Positions 32,646 to 42,543 of a stretch of DNA of 64,000 bases are shown here, in pieces (position 1 is the stretch's first letter; every line of letters begins with the position of its first letter). A program made the position numbers and the translations under genes. Below the pieces are notes generated by a model that was not told the origin of the DNA, ran no database searches, and saw only the letters and a program-made list of their open reading frames with translations. The stretch comes from Lineus longissimus. Taxonomy: Eukaryota > Nemertea > Pilidiophora > Heteronemertea > Lineidae. Where the stretch lies: NCBI RefSeq assembly GCF_910592395.1, contig NC_088308.1, positions 10,863,001 to 10,927,000 on the forward strand. Direction: 5' to 3'.

Positions 32646-33754
32646 GAGATGCTACCACCAGAACCCTGGATTTTTCAAGTTTCACGCCTGGAACTTATCC
32701 AGTTGCATCTCCACCAGAGAGGCTTTTCGGACATCGCTGTCAAACGCATGTCCGCACCTCAAAGGGGGTCAACCCTTGATGTGTATCAAGGAAAGTGGTC
32801 TATCTTCACTTCCTGGTGCAGGGAGAACGGAGTTAATCCGATCTCTCCCTCTATATACAGATTAGTTGATTTCTTTATTGAATTATTCACGGAAGACAAC
32901 TATCTGTCACGGCTATAAAAGGGTACAAGTCCGCCATCGCTTCTACCCTCCGTGTTTTAAGCACCTGTGATCTTTGTTGGGAGGACCAAATAACCCCTCT
33001 TTTCAGAGGAATGTTATTAGATCGTCCTAGACCGGTTCACAACACCCCTAAATAAGATCTTTCTGTTGTCCTTAAGGTGCTCATGAGGCATCCTTTTGAA
33101 CCCATGTCTATTTCATCCATGAAATATCTGACACTCAAAATGGTCTTTCTAGTAGCCTTGGCTACCGCCCAACGGAGATCAGAGCTCCATGCACTTTCTT
33201 TTAAGAAGCTGGCTTTTAGAGAGGGAGGGGAGGTTATCCTGGCTTTCATACCAGGCTTTCTGGCGAAGAACCAGGGACCGGCCGCCTCTCGGCCCCCGGT
33301 TACTATTCCCTCTCTGTCAAGAACGATCTCTTATGATCTTCCTGACAGAACTTTATGTCTCGTCAGGGCCCTAAAGTTCTACATAAATAGGACAAAACCT
33401 CCCGGTATCCGCCAGGGGAGAGAGCGTTTGTTTTTGTCCTATAAGGAGGGAAATAAACGAGAGATAGCGGCCGCCACTATTTCAAGGTGGATTGTGGAGA
33501 CTATTCGTCTTTCCTACAACACCTTGGGGACTTCCTCTGATCTTCGTGCGCTAGCTAACATCTCAGCGCACGAAGTTAGAGCACTAGCCACCTCCTGGGC
33601 TAACTACCGAAGAGTTGCTCTTCAAGAAGTCGTTTCCGCTGCATGTTGGAGTAATCACTCCACATTCTCTCGTTTCTACCTACGAGACGTTTCTTCCCTC
33701 GTAGATGGCATGCACGCAATCGGCCCGATTGTGTCTGCGGGGCATGTTGTTTGA
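32646..33754 (+). pseudogene. DIRS tyrosine recombinase, left copy
   Basis: An N-terminal SAM-like part (LDVYQGKWSIFTSWC) is followed by the catalytic domain. Visible catalytic residues are Arg in ATAQRRSELHAL, His and Arg in SAHEVRALATSW, and Tyr in FSRFYLRD. This enzyme would integrate a circular DNA intermediate by site-specific recombination. Compared with the inverted copy, one base is missing near 32895, and TAA at 33053-33055 replaces a Trp codon. The C-terminal 225 codons are open. The two copies carry different lesions, so they decayed independently. Confidence 0.85.
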
Positions 33755-34196
33755 TCCTGGCTAGATCAAAAGAGGGGGGGAGCCCGATTGAAGAGTCAAA
33801 CGCGGATCTTGCGCCATATTTTGATATGCCCTATCTTCAACAATCCGGGCAACCCCTAGTAGACTAGAAAGGACGCAATTTCTTATTGTTGTTTAGCAAT
33901 AACTCATTCTACACCCTCGAACATGCCTTACTTGCTCTAAGCTCTGTTGCCGGAAAGAAGATGATTTTTATTATGCAATTCTAGCGCTTTTCGGAGAATG
34001 GGTCTATTACTCTCTATAAATACGATTGTAATACCGAGATCAAAATACCGGTCCCCCGGTTCTCCCGATTTCTTTCCCCTGGCGGTCCTCCTTAGCTACT
34101 ATGCCGGTGGTGCCTCCTTGATGGAACAACAGCTCAGCCTTAGGTAAGTCCTCGTTTCCCACCTCCAATAGGTTGCTGGGATTCGATGCAAAAGTG

Positions 34197-34279
34197 TTCC
34201 ATAGGTAAGTTTGAATGACACAAAATGCCCATTTCCTTACAAGAAATGGGCATTTTGTTAGTTCATACTTACCTATGGA
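34197..34279. repeat. DIRS end-sequence hairpin (internal complementary region), left copy
   Basis: TTCCATAGGTAAGTTTGAAT faces ATACTTACCTATGGAA across AAAATGCCCATTTC/GAAATGGGCATTTTG. The inner part equals the joined termini of the element (GGGCATTTTG followed by TGTCATTCAAAC, reversed). That is what the internal region of DIRS elements is expected to hold. Confidence 0.75.
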
Positions 34280-34483
34280 ACACTTTTGCATGTTACTCCA
34301 TTTGGGCTCAAACACAAGAGTATCCCTTTAATTTTCTAAAGGGAGAACTGAGTTAACAGCTCGGCCGCCAGGCGGCGCCCTGACCGATCCCGCGAGATCG
34401 CGCCGATCTCATGCCGCCATATTCAGTCTTACTCTTGAGCGTTAACAAAGAGTATGTCCCGTTTGTGGGGACGGCGGGAGGGC

Positions 34484-34570
34484 CGTGTTCCATAGGTAAG
34501 TATGAACTAACAAAATGGCCATTTCTTGTAAGGAAATGGGCATTTTGTGTCATTCAAACTTACCTATGGA
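34484..34570. repeat. DIRS end-sequence hairpin, right copy
   Basis: This is the same hairpin as 34197-34279 in opposite orientation. It contains GGAAATGGGCATTTTGTGTC, the sequence predicted for the circle junction from the two outer boundaries. Confidence 0.75.
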
Positions 34571-35182
34571 ACACTTTTGCATCGAATCCCAGCAACCTAG
34601 TGGAGGTGGGAAACGAGGACTTACCTAAGGCTGAGCTGTTGTTCCATCAAGGAGGCACCACCGGCATATTAGCTAAGGAGGACCGCCAGGGGAAAGAAAT
34701 GGGGAGAACCGGGGACCGGTATTTTGATCTCGGTATTACAATCGAATTATAGAGAGTAATAGACCCATTCTCCGGAAAGCGCTAGAATTGCGTAAAAAAA
34801 CCATCTTCTTTCCGGCAACAGAGCTTAGAGCAAGTAAGGCATGTTCAAGGGTGTAGAATGAGTTATTGCTAAAAACAATAAGAAATTGCGTCCTTTCTAG
34901 TCTACTGCGGGTTGCCTGGATTGTTGAAGATAGGGCATATCAAAAATGGCGCAAGATCCGCGTTTGACTCTTCAATCGGGCTCCCCCCTCTTTTGAACTA
35001 GCCAGGATCAAACAACATGCCCCGCAGACACAATCGGGCCGATTGCGTGCATGCCATCTACGAGGGAAGAAACGTCTCGTAGGTAGAAACGAGAGAATGT
35101 GGAGTGATTACTCCAACATGCAGCGGAAACGACTTCTTGAAGAGCAACTCCTCGGTAATTAGCCCAGGAGGTGGCTAGTGCT

Positions 35183-36112
35183 CTAACTTCGTGTCGCTGA
35201 GATGTTAGCTAGCGCACGATGATCAGAGGAAGTCCCCAAGGTGTTGTAGGAAAGACGAATAGTCTCCACAATCCACCTTGAAATAGTGGCGGCCGCTATC
35301 TCTCGTTTATTTCCCTCCTTATAGGACAAAAACAAACGCTCTCTCCCCTGGCGGATACCGGGAGGTTTTGTCCTATTTATGTAGAACTTTAGGGCCCTCA
35401 CGGGACATAAAATTCTGTCAGGAAGATCATAAGAGATCGTTCCTGACAGAGAGGGAATAGTAACCGGGGGCCGAGAGGCGGCCGGTCCCTGGTTCTTCAC
35501 CAGAAAGCCTGGTATGAAAGCCAGGATAACCTCCCCTCCCTCTCTAAAAGCCAGCTTCTTAAAAGAAAGTGCATGGAGCTCTGATCTCCGTTGGGCGGTA
35601 GCCAAGGCTACTAGAAAGACCATTTTGAGTGTCAGATATTTCATGGATGAAATAGACATGGGTTCAAAAGGATGCCTCATGAGCACCTTAAGGACAACAG
35701 AAAGATCCCATTTAGGGGTGTTGTGAACCGGTCTAGGACGCTCTAATAACATTCCTCTGAAAAGAGGGGTTATTTGGTCCTCCCAACGATGATCCCAGGT
35801 GCTTAAAACACGGAGGGTAGAAGCGATGGCGGACTTGTACCCTTTTATAGCCGTGACAGATAGTTGTCTTTCCGTGAATAATTCAATAAAGAAATCAACT
35901 AATCTGTATATAGAGGGAGAGATCGGATTAACTCCGTTCTCCCTGCACCAGGAAGTGAAGGTAGACCACTTTCCTTGATACACATCAAGGGTAGACCCAC
36001 TTTGAGGTGCGGACATGCGTTTGACAGCGATGTCCGAAAAGCCTCTCTGGTGGAGATGCAACTGGATAAGTTCCAGGCGTGAAACCTGAAAAATCCAGGG
36101 TTGTGGTGGTAG
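35183..36112 (-). pseudogene. DIRS tyrosine recombinase, right copy
   Basis: The frame is open from PWIFQVSRLELIQLHL through ATAQRRSELHAL to LANISA. There an extra base near 35193 shifts the frame just before the His-x-x-Arg motif, so the catalytic His, second Arg and Tyr are out of frame. The Trp codon mutated to a stop in the left copy is intact here, and so is the base missing near 32895 there. The N-terminal boundary is the LTR end of the inserted element at 36113. Confidence 0.88.
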
Positions 36113-37082
36113 TGTAACCATCCTCTAGTGAGGGAATCGTAAATCTTGCCTGCCTAGTGCCTTGGCGATACACTAGGCAGCAGTCAAGTATTTTTATGAG
36201 AGAAGCCAAACCTCAAGCAACTAAATAAGGGGAAAGGTGAATTCAATTAATTGTTTAAATTTAATGGATCTCATGATGCAGTACAAGTTGTCCACCTACC
36301 TTGTTTATTGCGCGTTGGAGGCAGATACGAGTGTATAGTATAAGTCCGAAATTGTTTCAAAGAAATAATGGTGTCTTGTCTTTTGTCCCCCTCTTCCGTC
36401 TCTGAGTTGTACCCCAAATTTAGTGGGTATATATACAACCTCGTACCTGCCAACTAATCCAACACACAGTAAACAGAGTTACAAAACCAAGTTTGTTGAC
36501 CAAAACCATGCCAACTCGAGTATTTTCCGAGAAAACCTCCCACTTGGTCCAGCCAAACGTGGGAAGATCGGAGGGATCTGTCACTCAAAAGTCCTCTTTA
36601 TCCTCTCGCACGGACCCAAAGAGCAGTGAACCCACGATTTCCTTCCCAAAGGTACCCCAAGAAACCTTATAATCCCCATAAAAACTAATGTCTTGGAAGA
36701 CAGCGTCCTAAACCTTAGATACTAATAAGTCAATCCTGCAGCTTAAATAACTGCCTGCTGAGGCCATCCTCCGTGTCTCGGATTATTCCAAGATTTGGCG
36801 AGAGAGCCTCTTTAACTAGCGTCCGAGAAGGGCATTAAGTGATTTTGAGGACAAATCCCTATCTCGAGTGACAAGGTCTTGCTCTAAGACCCGGAACAAT
36901 CAATCCAGGGGAAGATAATGTGCGTATTGACGAATTCCGACCTCGTTGAACTCAAAGTGTTTAATAATTGAATATTTTAGCTTCTCAATAAATAAAGAGA
37001 AATAGACACTTATAACTGTATCTGAGAATGAAACGAAGAATAATGGTTTAGGAACTCGGTCACTGATTCGTCCTCTGCAACA
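36113..37082 (-). repeat. 3' LTR of the gypsy-like element
   Basis: On the minus strand the LTR starts TGTTGCAGAGG directly after the purine tract and ends GGTTACA, where DIRS sequence resumes (CTACCACC). Inside are a TATA box (GTATATATACCC, about 36425-36437) and, about 120 bp downstream, AATAAA (about 36302-36308), consistent with U3-R-U5 order. There is no second LTR to compare with, so the exact ends are inferred from TG/CA and the DIRS junction. Confidence 0.65.
36425..36437 (-). promoter_or_regulatory. TATA box of the LTR promoter
   Basis: GTATATATACCC on the minus strand sits in the middle of the LTR, upstream of the AATAAA signal, as expected for the start of R. Confidence 0.5.
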
Positions 37083-37093
37083 CCTTCCCCCTT
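37083..37093 (-). promoter_or_regulatory. Polypurine tract
   Basis: AAGGGGGAAGG on the minus strand immediately precedes the TG of the LTR. This is the expected primer site for plus-strand DNA synthesis. Confidence 0.65.
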
Positions 37094-37314
37094 GGAGAAA
37101 GATTCGACCCGAATCTCCCGGTTCTACAACTCTCTACAGGCGGGCAACCCAAAAGTTTCATTACATAACATAAAGTACTCCACCGGTATTAAATATAACA
37201 CAGTAAAAGTTAGAGATACCTGTTATAACATTTCCGCATAACGTTTAAACTGCTATTCCACCACCTGTGGCATAACCACTTAACATGTGCATAATGTATT
37301 TAAATATATATATA
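37094..37314. other. Retroelement 3' untranslated sequence between pogo insertion and polypurine tract
   Basis: No frame or repeat is seen. Confidence 0.4.
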
Positions 37315-39525
37315 CAGTGAGTACTTAGTTAACTGGTGCTGGTCTAAAAATAATAGGTCATTATAATATGCATTTTAGGCCCAGATGGGTTGTGCAGGGC
37401 CTACATTCCTTTTGAGAAGCATGAATGGGCTAATAATGACAACTTGAGCCTACTGCACATGTCGGCATTGATACCTATTGACTATGATCACTTTCATCAA
37501 GTACTCAGAAAGTTTTAATAGCTTGAAATCCGACATGCAGAAAGTCCATCCAAGACTACGATCACTGGCCAGTGCTTTTCATGGAAAATGAATGTCGTTA
37601 CAAGCTTTTTACTGGGTAAACCCTAAAAAAAGTGGCATTTGAATCAGGGAGGGGATGTGAGATTTTTGCCCAAAAGTTTAACTTGGGGGGTAAAGTAACT
37701 AACACTTACATAACCGATGCCATTAACAACATTTACTTATTCACTACTTTGCACTACAACTGTTTTACAATTCCAAGTTGTCGTCAAAATTTAAGTTATC
37801 ATCATCATTATCGGAGTCTGACAATTCGTTTTCACCAAGCAACAAATCATCTGCAACATCATCACGATAATGACCATCTGGTTGAGGTGTTAAGCCAGCC
37901 ACTTGAAATGACTTAGCCGCAGACTCAGGAGCTACATCATTCCATGCTCTACTTATAATGCCGAGTACATCCTGTAATGTAATTTTGCGGCAATTTCCGT
38001 CAGCCTCAGTTGCATCACATTTCCATAACTTCCAATACTTTCGCATTATAGCTTTAAATCCCCTCATAATAGTGAGATCTAACGGCTGAGCCAGCGATGT
38101 ACACCTAGCAGGAATATTGTCTAACAGTATGCCTGCTTCAACCATTGGGTAACAGAAATCCTCTGCTTGATGCGGTCGAAATCTGTCCAAAAGCAGAAGG
38201 ATGTCATTAAAGTCAAAATCGCCAATGTAAGGGAAAAGAACATTGTCCAACCAATGTTGCAGTGTCTCTCCATTCTCCCAACCAGACCTCGAGGATGTGA
38301 CCCGTACGTTATCTGGAATGTTGTTCAAATCTCTAATCTGACGCACGAAGCCCGGCTGCCTGAAAACAACTTGAGCAGGCGGTTTTTCTCCGTTGGAGCC
38401 AACTGTCAATCCAACGGTGCACCCGAGTTTGGCATTTCCTTGCGATGTTTTCACATTTACATCTACTGTACCTCTGGTCTCAGCTGTATACATCGGAGGG
38501 AAGTCCAACTGAGCAAACGTTTCGTTAAAGTTCAAGAGCGTGTGGACATGGTTGTCAGCTACAGTTTGCCTAACGCCAGTCTGAAATTCTCTCACTCTCT
38601 GTGGTGCATCAGCCGGTACAGTGGTGGAATCTTTCGTTTTACGGCGGAAAACAATCTTTTTCCGTTTCATAAAATTTGTAACCCAACCCACTGATGCAGA
38701 AAACTGGGACCTTTCGGGGCGACGTGCTGCAATGTCCTCAAGTTCATTGTGTGGGAGTTGGCCCCACCAGTTCTGAAATTCAATCGTTGCATCATTAACA
38801 ATGTCCGACCGAGAAACGGGCAGGGCAATATTCCTCCGTTCTTGAAAATGCTGGTGCACGATATTCTCAACTTCCGGCCAACAACCATCATGGTCGGTTC
38901 TGACTCGCCGGCGTTCTGCATTTTCCTCCACTTGATCCGTCATTTCATCGATGTTCTGTATCCATCTCCTGAGCGTTGTTGGGGATAGTCGATAGCGCCT
39001 AGCATACTCATTGACATTTAGAATGCGGCCATGTTCAATTGCTGTTTGGCAATCCAAGGCATGTCGCAGCCTGGCTTCAACAGTGTAACTGTTACATCGT
39101 CGAGAGAGACCAACTGCTGCAGCACCATTCTGCTGATCGGCATCATCATCATCATCATCGTCATCATTGCCAGCATCCATCATTGACTGACACATGACAA
39201 AGAGCGAAAGCATCAGCAGTAACAACAACGTTGTGTTCCTCATGATTTGAACTTTCTACAGGAATGACCAATATGATTGTTAGGGTAAAGGGCCTAGGAA
39301 ATTACACAACTGCAATTGTCTTTCATACCAACCATTGATTGATAAAATTGGCCACAGAAGACCAGATCAAGAAATGAACATGTAATCAAAACTCTGCCAT
39401 TTTCTTCATTGAAATGTGATTAGTATAGGCCCTACATGGTCGTAAATCGACAATATCCCATTCTGGGCCTCTATTAGTGACTTAGAAAATTTTAGACCAA
39501 GCACCAGTTAACTAAGTAGTCACTG
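37315..39525 (-). mobile_element. Full-length pogo/Tigger-like DNA transposon
   Basis: CAGTGAGTACTTAGTTAACT at the left is matched by CAGTGACTACTTAGTTAACT (reverse complement) at the right. The terminal repeats are about 35 bp, and TA is duplicated outside (37313-37314, 39526-39527). The CAGT start and TA target are typical of the pogo group. The element is 2211 bp and holds one uninterrupted transposase frame. It sits in the 3' untranslated part of the gypsy-like element, so it is the younger insertion. The other two copies in this window (4.3-4.9 kb, 18.5-20.5 kb) are decayed. Confidence 0.93.
37765..39183 (-). CDS. pogo/Tigger-like transposase, intact frame
   Basis: The likely start is the Met at 39183 (MDAG or the Met just before it), followed by an Asp-rich stretch. 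A Met 20 codons upstream would add a hydrophobic leader that makes no sense for a nuclear protein. An HTH region (NVNEYARRYRLSPTTLRRW, about residues 76-95 counting from the upstream Met) is followed by a second DNA-binding part (GWVTNFMKRKKIVFRRK). The DDE domain follows, with NFNETF, ILLLLDRFRPHQAEDF and QPLDLTIMRGFKA. Spacing of the last two Asp residues is DD35D. The first catalytic position, normally Asp in 'DET', is Asn (codon at 38524-38526). The acidic tail (SDSDNDDDNLNFDDN) is common in this group. The frame is about 472 codons long. Confidence 0.9.
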   Translation of the reverse strand: MMDAGNDDDDDDDDADQQNGAAAVGLSRRCNSYTVEARLRHALDCQTAIEHGRILNVNEYARRYRLSPTTLRRWIQNIDEMTDQVEENAERRRVRTDHDGCWPEVENIVHQHFQERRNIALPVSRSDIVNDATIEFQNWWGQLPHNELEDIAARRPERSQFSASVGWVTNFMKRKKIVFRRKTKDSTTVPADAPQRVREFQTGVRQTVADNHVHTLLNFNETFAQLDFPPMYTAETRGTVDVNVKTSQGNAKLGCTVGLTVGSNGEKPPAQVVFRQPGFVRQIRDLNNIPDNVRVTSSRSGWENGETLQHWLDNVLFPYIGDFDFNDILLLLDRFRPHQAEDFCYPMVEAGILLDNIPARCTSLAQPLDLTIMRGFKAIMRKYWKLWKCDATEADGNCRKITLQDVLGIISRAWNDVAPESAAKSFQVAGLTPQPDGHYRDDVADDLLLGENELSDSDNDDDNLNFDDNLEL

Positions 39526-39581
39526 TATATTTTAAAAACCTCATAAATATTATAGTCTTATTATGATTTTAATGTAGTATT

Positions 39582-39712
39582 ATTATGATTGACGGACTCC
39601 ATTTTTGAATGTCTTGGTACCAACTCTACCAGAGAATGTCACTAATAGTCTTATTATGACTGACGGACTCCATGTGTGAATGTCTTGGTACCAACTGTAC
39701 CAGAGAATGTCA
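39582..39712. repeat. Two-copy 71-bp tandem repeat in the retroelement 3' region
   Basis: TTATGATTGACGGACTCCAT through GGTACCAACTCTACCAGAGA occurs twice with period 71. It lies between the pogo element and the last possible frame. Confidence 0.8.
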
Positions 39713-40143
39713 GAACGTCACTTTGCCTTCCTAAATCAGGTCCGATTCATATTTCCACTTTTGTGTTCATATATTCGCAACATACTCCAACATACTCCAC
39801 TTGTAGAGACAACAACTCAATGCTGCTAATCTGACTCCAACATACTCCACTCGCCGAGACAACGCAATTTCCCAATATCCGTCGTTCCTTCCTATTATTT
39901 GTTGCAATTATCCATCGTTCGTCTTTGTCATACACCACGACGTTAAGGATACGACGGTCCGCAACAGAACATCCAGAGGTTCACGTTTTTGTATGGCATG
40001 TATAGTGTCAATAGCTGTCACCCAAAAACAACCTCGTCTTCAAAGCGCACGGAGTGAAAATGGTCGGGTCACTCAAAAACAACCTCTTGACCCACAATGT
40101 CTTCAAATCGCACGTAGTGAAAATGGTTAGGGTCTATGTAACT

Positions 40144-40804
40144 TTATAAGGTACCTCCCACTCGCGGAAAGACTCGTCCTCGAGGTGACAAAAATAAGAG
40201 CTTCCTGTCCTGGACGACGGGATGCACGCAAGCATAATCTTCCTCGGGGTCAGCAATATGGAGAATATACGCAATGTTCGTTGGCCTGTTCTGCCCGACC
40301 AACGCGGCAAGATTGTTAACCGAAGTAATGTATCCGTGCGTTGTAGGTAGTCCCGAAGAATAAGAGCTGCCTGCCCTGGACAACGGGATGCACGCAATTA
40401 AATCCTCCTCGTGGGCGGCAATATTGATAGAATAAGAAATGTCCGTGGCCTGTTCTGCCCGACCAACACGGCAAGAGCGGTAACGGAAGTAATGTAGCCG
40501 TGCGTTGCAGGTAGTCCAGTGGGAATTGTGGAGAGCCAATACAATTCGAGAAACGTATGTGGAGTCAGTAGTCCGTGAGTTGTAAGATTCGTACAGTGCG
40601 TCGAGGAAGAAGTCTCTCGTCAAAGTTCAGTTGAACTATAGATAGTTCAGGAACCATGGGAATGGCCATCGGCCATAATTGTAGATATGTATTCGCGTAG
40701 AATTCCTTCAAAGTCCAGTAAAGGCCATTGGCCATACGTATAGATATATATATATAGAAGCCTGGCAAGAGCGAGGGTGATTGCGGTGAACAGGAAGTGG
40801 CCAT
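40144..40804 (-). CDS. Uncertain accessory frame(s) at the 3' end of the retroelement
   Basis: Two overlapping minus-strand frames, 40804-40565 and 40623-40144 (159 codons), are open downstream of the RING-like gene. The second contains two related segments, one of them THGYITSVNNLAALVGQNRP, because the DNA is tandemly duplicated with period 166 bp (40190-40355, 40356-40520). A period that is not a multiple of three puts the copies in different frames, so the frame was either broken by the duplication or is not coding. I recognise no domain. If real, it would be a third accessory protein of the element. Confidence 0.3.
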
Positions 40805-40834
40805 GCTGTAAATAAATAGAAGGATACCATGACA

Positions 40835-41898
40835 TTACTCGAACCCATTGTCGTCCGAGGATAAGGTGAGGTCTACGACGACAGGGCTATCCGGGGACGG
40901 TGGGGATGATGGGTCCAAGGAGATGTCGTCAGGTAGGGATTGGGGGGAACATGTCATTGCGTCGGAAAAATCGGAAGGGGCGTGATTTGAGATGAGATCG
41001 TCGCTTGGAGCGGACGATAGGGATCGGGGGTAACATGTCGTTGAGTCGGAAAAATCGGAAGAGGCTGACGTTAGTGAGGCGGCACCGTTGAAATCATCAG
41101 AAAAATCGGAAGAGGCTGACGTTAGTGAGGCGGCACAGTTGAAATCATCAGGATATATATCAAAGGGGTGCTTAGCTTCGTCCTGCTCCTGTTGACAAGC
41201 GGGTCAGCCACGGATGAGCCCCAGAATTCCAGTCGCCGTGCAACGGGCATGAGCAAGATGTCCGCACGGCAGGAGGCGTATCGGGGCGCCCGGACCCTCA
41301 GTGGGAGTATTAAGGGGCAACCGCAACACACAAAAGGGGCACCCCAGTAGTTGCGGGCTTCATTGGCCCAGAAGTCAGTATCCTCCTGGTGTCGGCAATC
41401 GATTAAACGTGCGATTGCCGCAGTACGGGCCTCCCTGTTACCAAAGGTGGCGCCGTACGCCAAATGCAAATCAACCGGGCTAATCCCATAGGCGCATTGC
41501 GCCAAGTCGGCTACCAGGCGGACATAGAGGTGGTCAGGAGGAAACCGGCCATATACCCCCACAACAATATCCTCGAGGGGCAACCGACTGAGAATAGAGG
41601 CGAAGAACATGGGGAAGGACAGTCGATGAGCTATGTCAATATAGTCTACGGGATTGGTGTAATTTTGTAGAAGGTTATACCAGCCGGGATGGTTGGCCCA
41701 GTCATCGGGATGGCGGAGGATGTGGTGGAGGACGAGGAAATAGAGCTCCGTGGGAACGCCGTTTGGGCGGAAGATTTCCAGGTGGTCGATGGCTGGTGCC
41801 CAGGCAACCAACGTGAGGGCGCCTAGCTGGGGAATGATCCGCAGGAGGCGCACGAGACTCTGCAGGGTCGCCTGGACATCAATAGACAACGGCCACAT
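40835..41898 (-). pseudogene. Accessory protein with RING-H2-like motifs and Ser/Asp-rich tail, broken
   Basis: The frame from 41898 (MWPLSIDVQATL) is open for about 195 codons of helical, unfamiliar sequence and reaches a CX2C pair at 41317-41328. The following coding sequence is in another frame. At 41240-41266 it reads CGHLAHARC, the C-x-H-x2-H-x2-C core of a RING-H2 finger. Then comes a TGA at 41204-41206 directly followed by Pro-Ala-Cys, so the stop occupies the place where a RING would have its seventh zinc ligand. After this the second frame stays open to 40835 as a Ser/Asp-rich tail. A 17-codon tandem duplication (period 51 bp, 41049-41150) in the tail preserves frame, which supports coding. 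RING fingers usually belong to ubiquitin ligases. The RING reading is an inference from motif spacing; two lesions make this copy non-functional. Confidence 0.55.
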
Positions 41899-42044
41899 CT
41901 GAAAAAATGGAAGTGAATGTTTTAATTTGTTTTTTTTTGTTTTTTTGGAAATAAGGGAAGGGGCTGATATGAGGAGGCATAGACCAGCCGCCGGCTAGGC
42001 CGTACTAAAAGGGTGGTGCGGAGCCGAGGGCAACATTCGCAGGT

Positions 42045-42536
42045 TTAGTGGGTAATTGTACCCTTGGTGGCTAAGCCACATGTATAATCATCCCTGAGCA
42101 ACTTGCGAAGCTTTCCCGGGTGAACAGTCACAATACTGATTTGGGATGGTAAATGAAGCTCCTGTCCTGAGTTGCGGTTGCGTAGGATGGATTTTTGAGG
42201 CCATGTGAGACGCAGAGTCTGAGGGAGGCATGCACGCAACAAGCGTATAGCCATATTGAAGTGGTCACCCAACTCACCAAGAAATTCATACTCCAAAGGA
42301 TGACCAACGACAGGCATTATCCACAGTTTTACAGATTCAACAGGAGTTGCTAGGTCCAAGATAAGCCAGGTCTTTTGGTCAGCGTAAGTCCCAAAGTTGA
42401 TGGTGCCATAGCGGGTGCGTAGTGCAAAGTGCATGGCACTGCCGGCCTTATAACCAATGAGGAGAACAACTAAAGCACACAGGAGGATCAAGAGCCATTG
42501 TTCGAAGGTAAATATAGCTCCTAGTTCCGTAGCCAC
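42045..42536 (-). CDS. Small single-pass membrane protein of the retroelement
   Basis: The 163-codon frame starts ATG 42536, eight bases after the env stop, and is uninterrupted. One strong membrane segment lies at residues 14-28 (WLLILLCALVVLLIGY) without a clear cleavage site. It is followed by about 130 residues with no cysteine cluster or known domain. Topology could be type II/III, with the larger part in the cytoplasm or lumen. Placement directly after env suggests translation from the same or a nested spliced RNA. I do not recognise the family. Confidence 0.55.
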   Translation of the reverse strand: MATELGAIFTFEQWLLILLCALVVLLIGYKAGSAMHFALRTRYGTINFGTYADQKTWLILDLATPVESVKLWIMPVVGHPLEYEFLGELGDHFNMAIRLLRACLPQTLRLTWPQKSILRNRNSGQELHLPSQISIVTVHPGKLRKLLRDDYTCGLATKGTITH

Positions 42537-42543
42537 TGCATCC

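Larger units (their letters stand above)
29992..34435 (+). mobile_element. DIRS-like retrotransposon, left copy (deleted)
   Basis: The unit starts TGTCATTCAAACTTACC and carries, in order, a gag-like region, remains of RT, RNase H, a tyrosine recombinase, and a 3' region with the end sequence in inverted and direct forms. Compared with the right copy it lacks the C-terminal half of gag plus the start of RT (junction near 31637) and the RT core (junction near 31815). After 34258 a further 180 bp repeat the 5' end (ACTTACCTATGGAACAC to GCCATATTCAGTCTT), so an extra 5' fragment lies between the two inverted copies. No LTRs and no target duplication are seen, as expected for DIRS. Confidence 0.85.

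Noticed and set aside
31891-32865. 324-codon plus-strand frame in the left DIRS copy as a separate protein
   Set aside because: It is an alternative-frame shadow of the RNase H and recombinase coding region.
39184-39243. Hydrophobic leader upstream of the pogo transposase as a signal peptide
   Set aside because: A transposase works in the nucleus; a later Met before the Asp-rich stretch is the better start.
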